Assembly (NCBI GenBank): GCA_008501565.1
Contig: QQUL01000031.1
Coordinates: 1-6,343 of the forward strand
Direction: 5' to 3'
From: Armatimonadota bacterium
GTDB lineage: Bacteria > Actinomycetota > Acidimicrobiia > Spongiisociales > UBA5794
Length of the DNA: 6,343 nt
Shown piece after piece: positions 6,317 to 6,343 of the stretch (position 1 is the first letter of the stretch; each line of letters opens with the position of its first letter). The translations under genes and the position numbers were made by a program. Under the pieces are notes generated by a model. It worked only from the letters and a program-made list of their open reading frames with translations, did no database searches and was not told where the DNA came from.

Positions 6317-6343
6317 GGCTACAACCGACTCTTGTCTCGGACC

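Overview
The window looks like a chromosomal segment of a fairly high-GC bacterium, most likely an actinobacterium. An Acidimicrobiia-type lineage is my guess, but it rests on gene content and style, not on a phylogeny. The clues are TANNNT-type -10 boxes placed almost on the start codon (leaderless style), an actinobacterial-type alpha/beta-hydrolase/cyclase fusion, and a biotin-dependent acyl-CoA carboxylase beta subunit directly behind der. All genes appear intact except those cut by the window edges. I see no mobile element, CRISPR array, tRNA or rRNA.

Left block (1-2839, minus strand): a tightly packed operon read right to left. It holds a PDZ/radical-SAM/DUF512 protein, then the double GTPase Der (ribosome assembly), then the N-terminus of an acyl-CoA carboxylase carboxyltransferase that runs off the left edge. 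Neighbouring genes overlap by 4 nt (ATGA) and 1 nt (TGATG), the hallmark of translational coupling.

Centre (2840-3962): a 76-bp divergent promoter region separates that operon from ispH on the plus strand. IspH is the [4Fe-4S] enzyme that ends the MEP isoprenoid pathway. All three cluster cysteines are present. A TATCCT box six bases before its ATG, with no Shine-Dalgarno, suggests a leaderless mRNA.

Right block (4017-6316, minus strand): a class III nucleotide cyclase with an N-terminal alpha/beta-hydrolase-like domain whose catalytic residues look lost. It is followed by an 84-bp gap with a candidate promoter. Next comes a previously easy-to-miss 35-codon small ORF with a near-perfect Shine-Dalgarno. 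That ORF overlaps by ATGA the start of a single-pass membrane-anchored protein of unknown function. ispH and the membrane-protein gene converge across about 54 bp with no obvious intrinsic terminator.

Most of the window is housekeeping. The points most worth a second look are the small coupled ORF, the degenerate hydrolase domain on the cyclase together with its altered substrate-specifying lysine, and the uncharacterised radical-SAM protein coupled to der.
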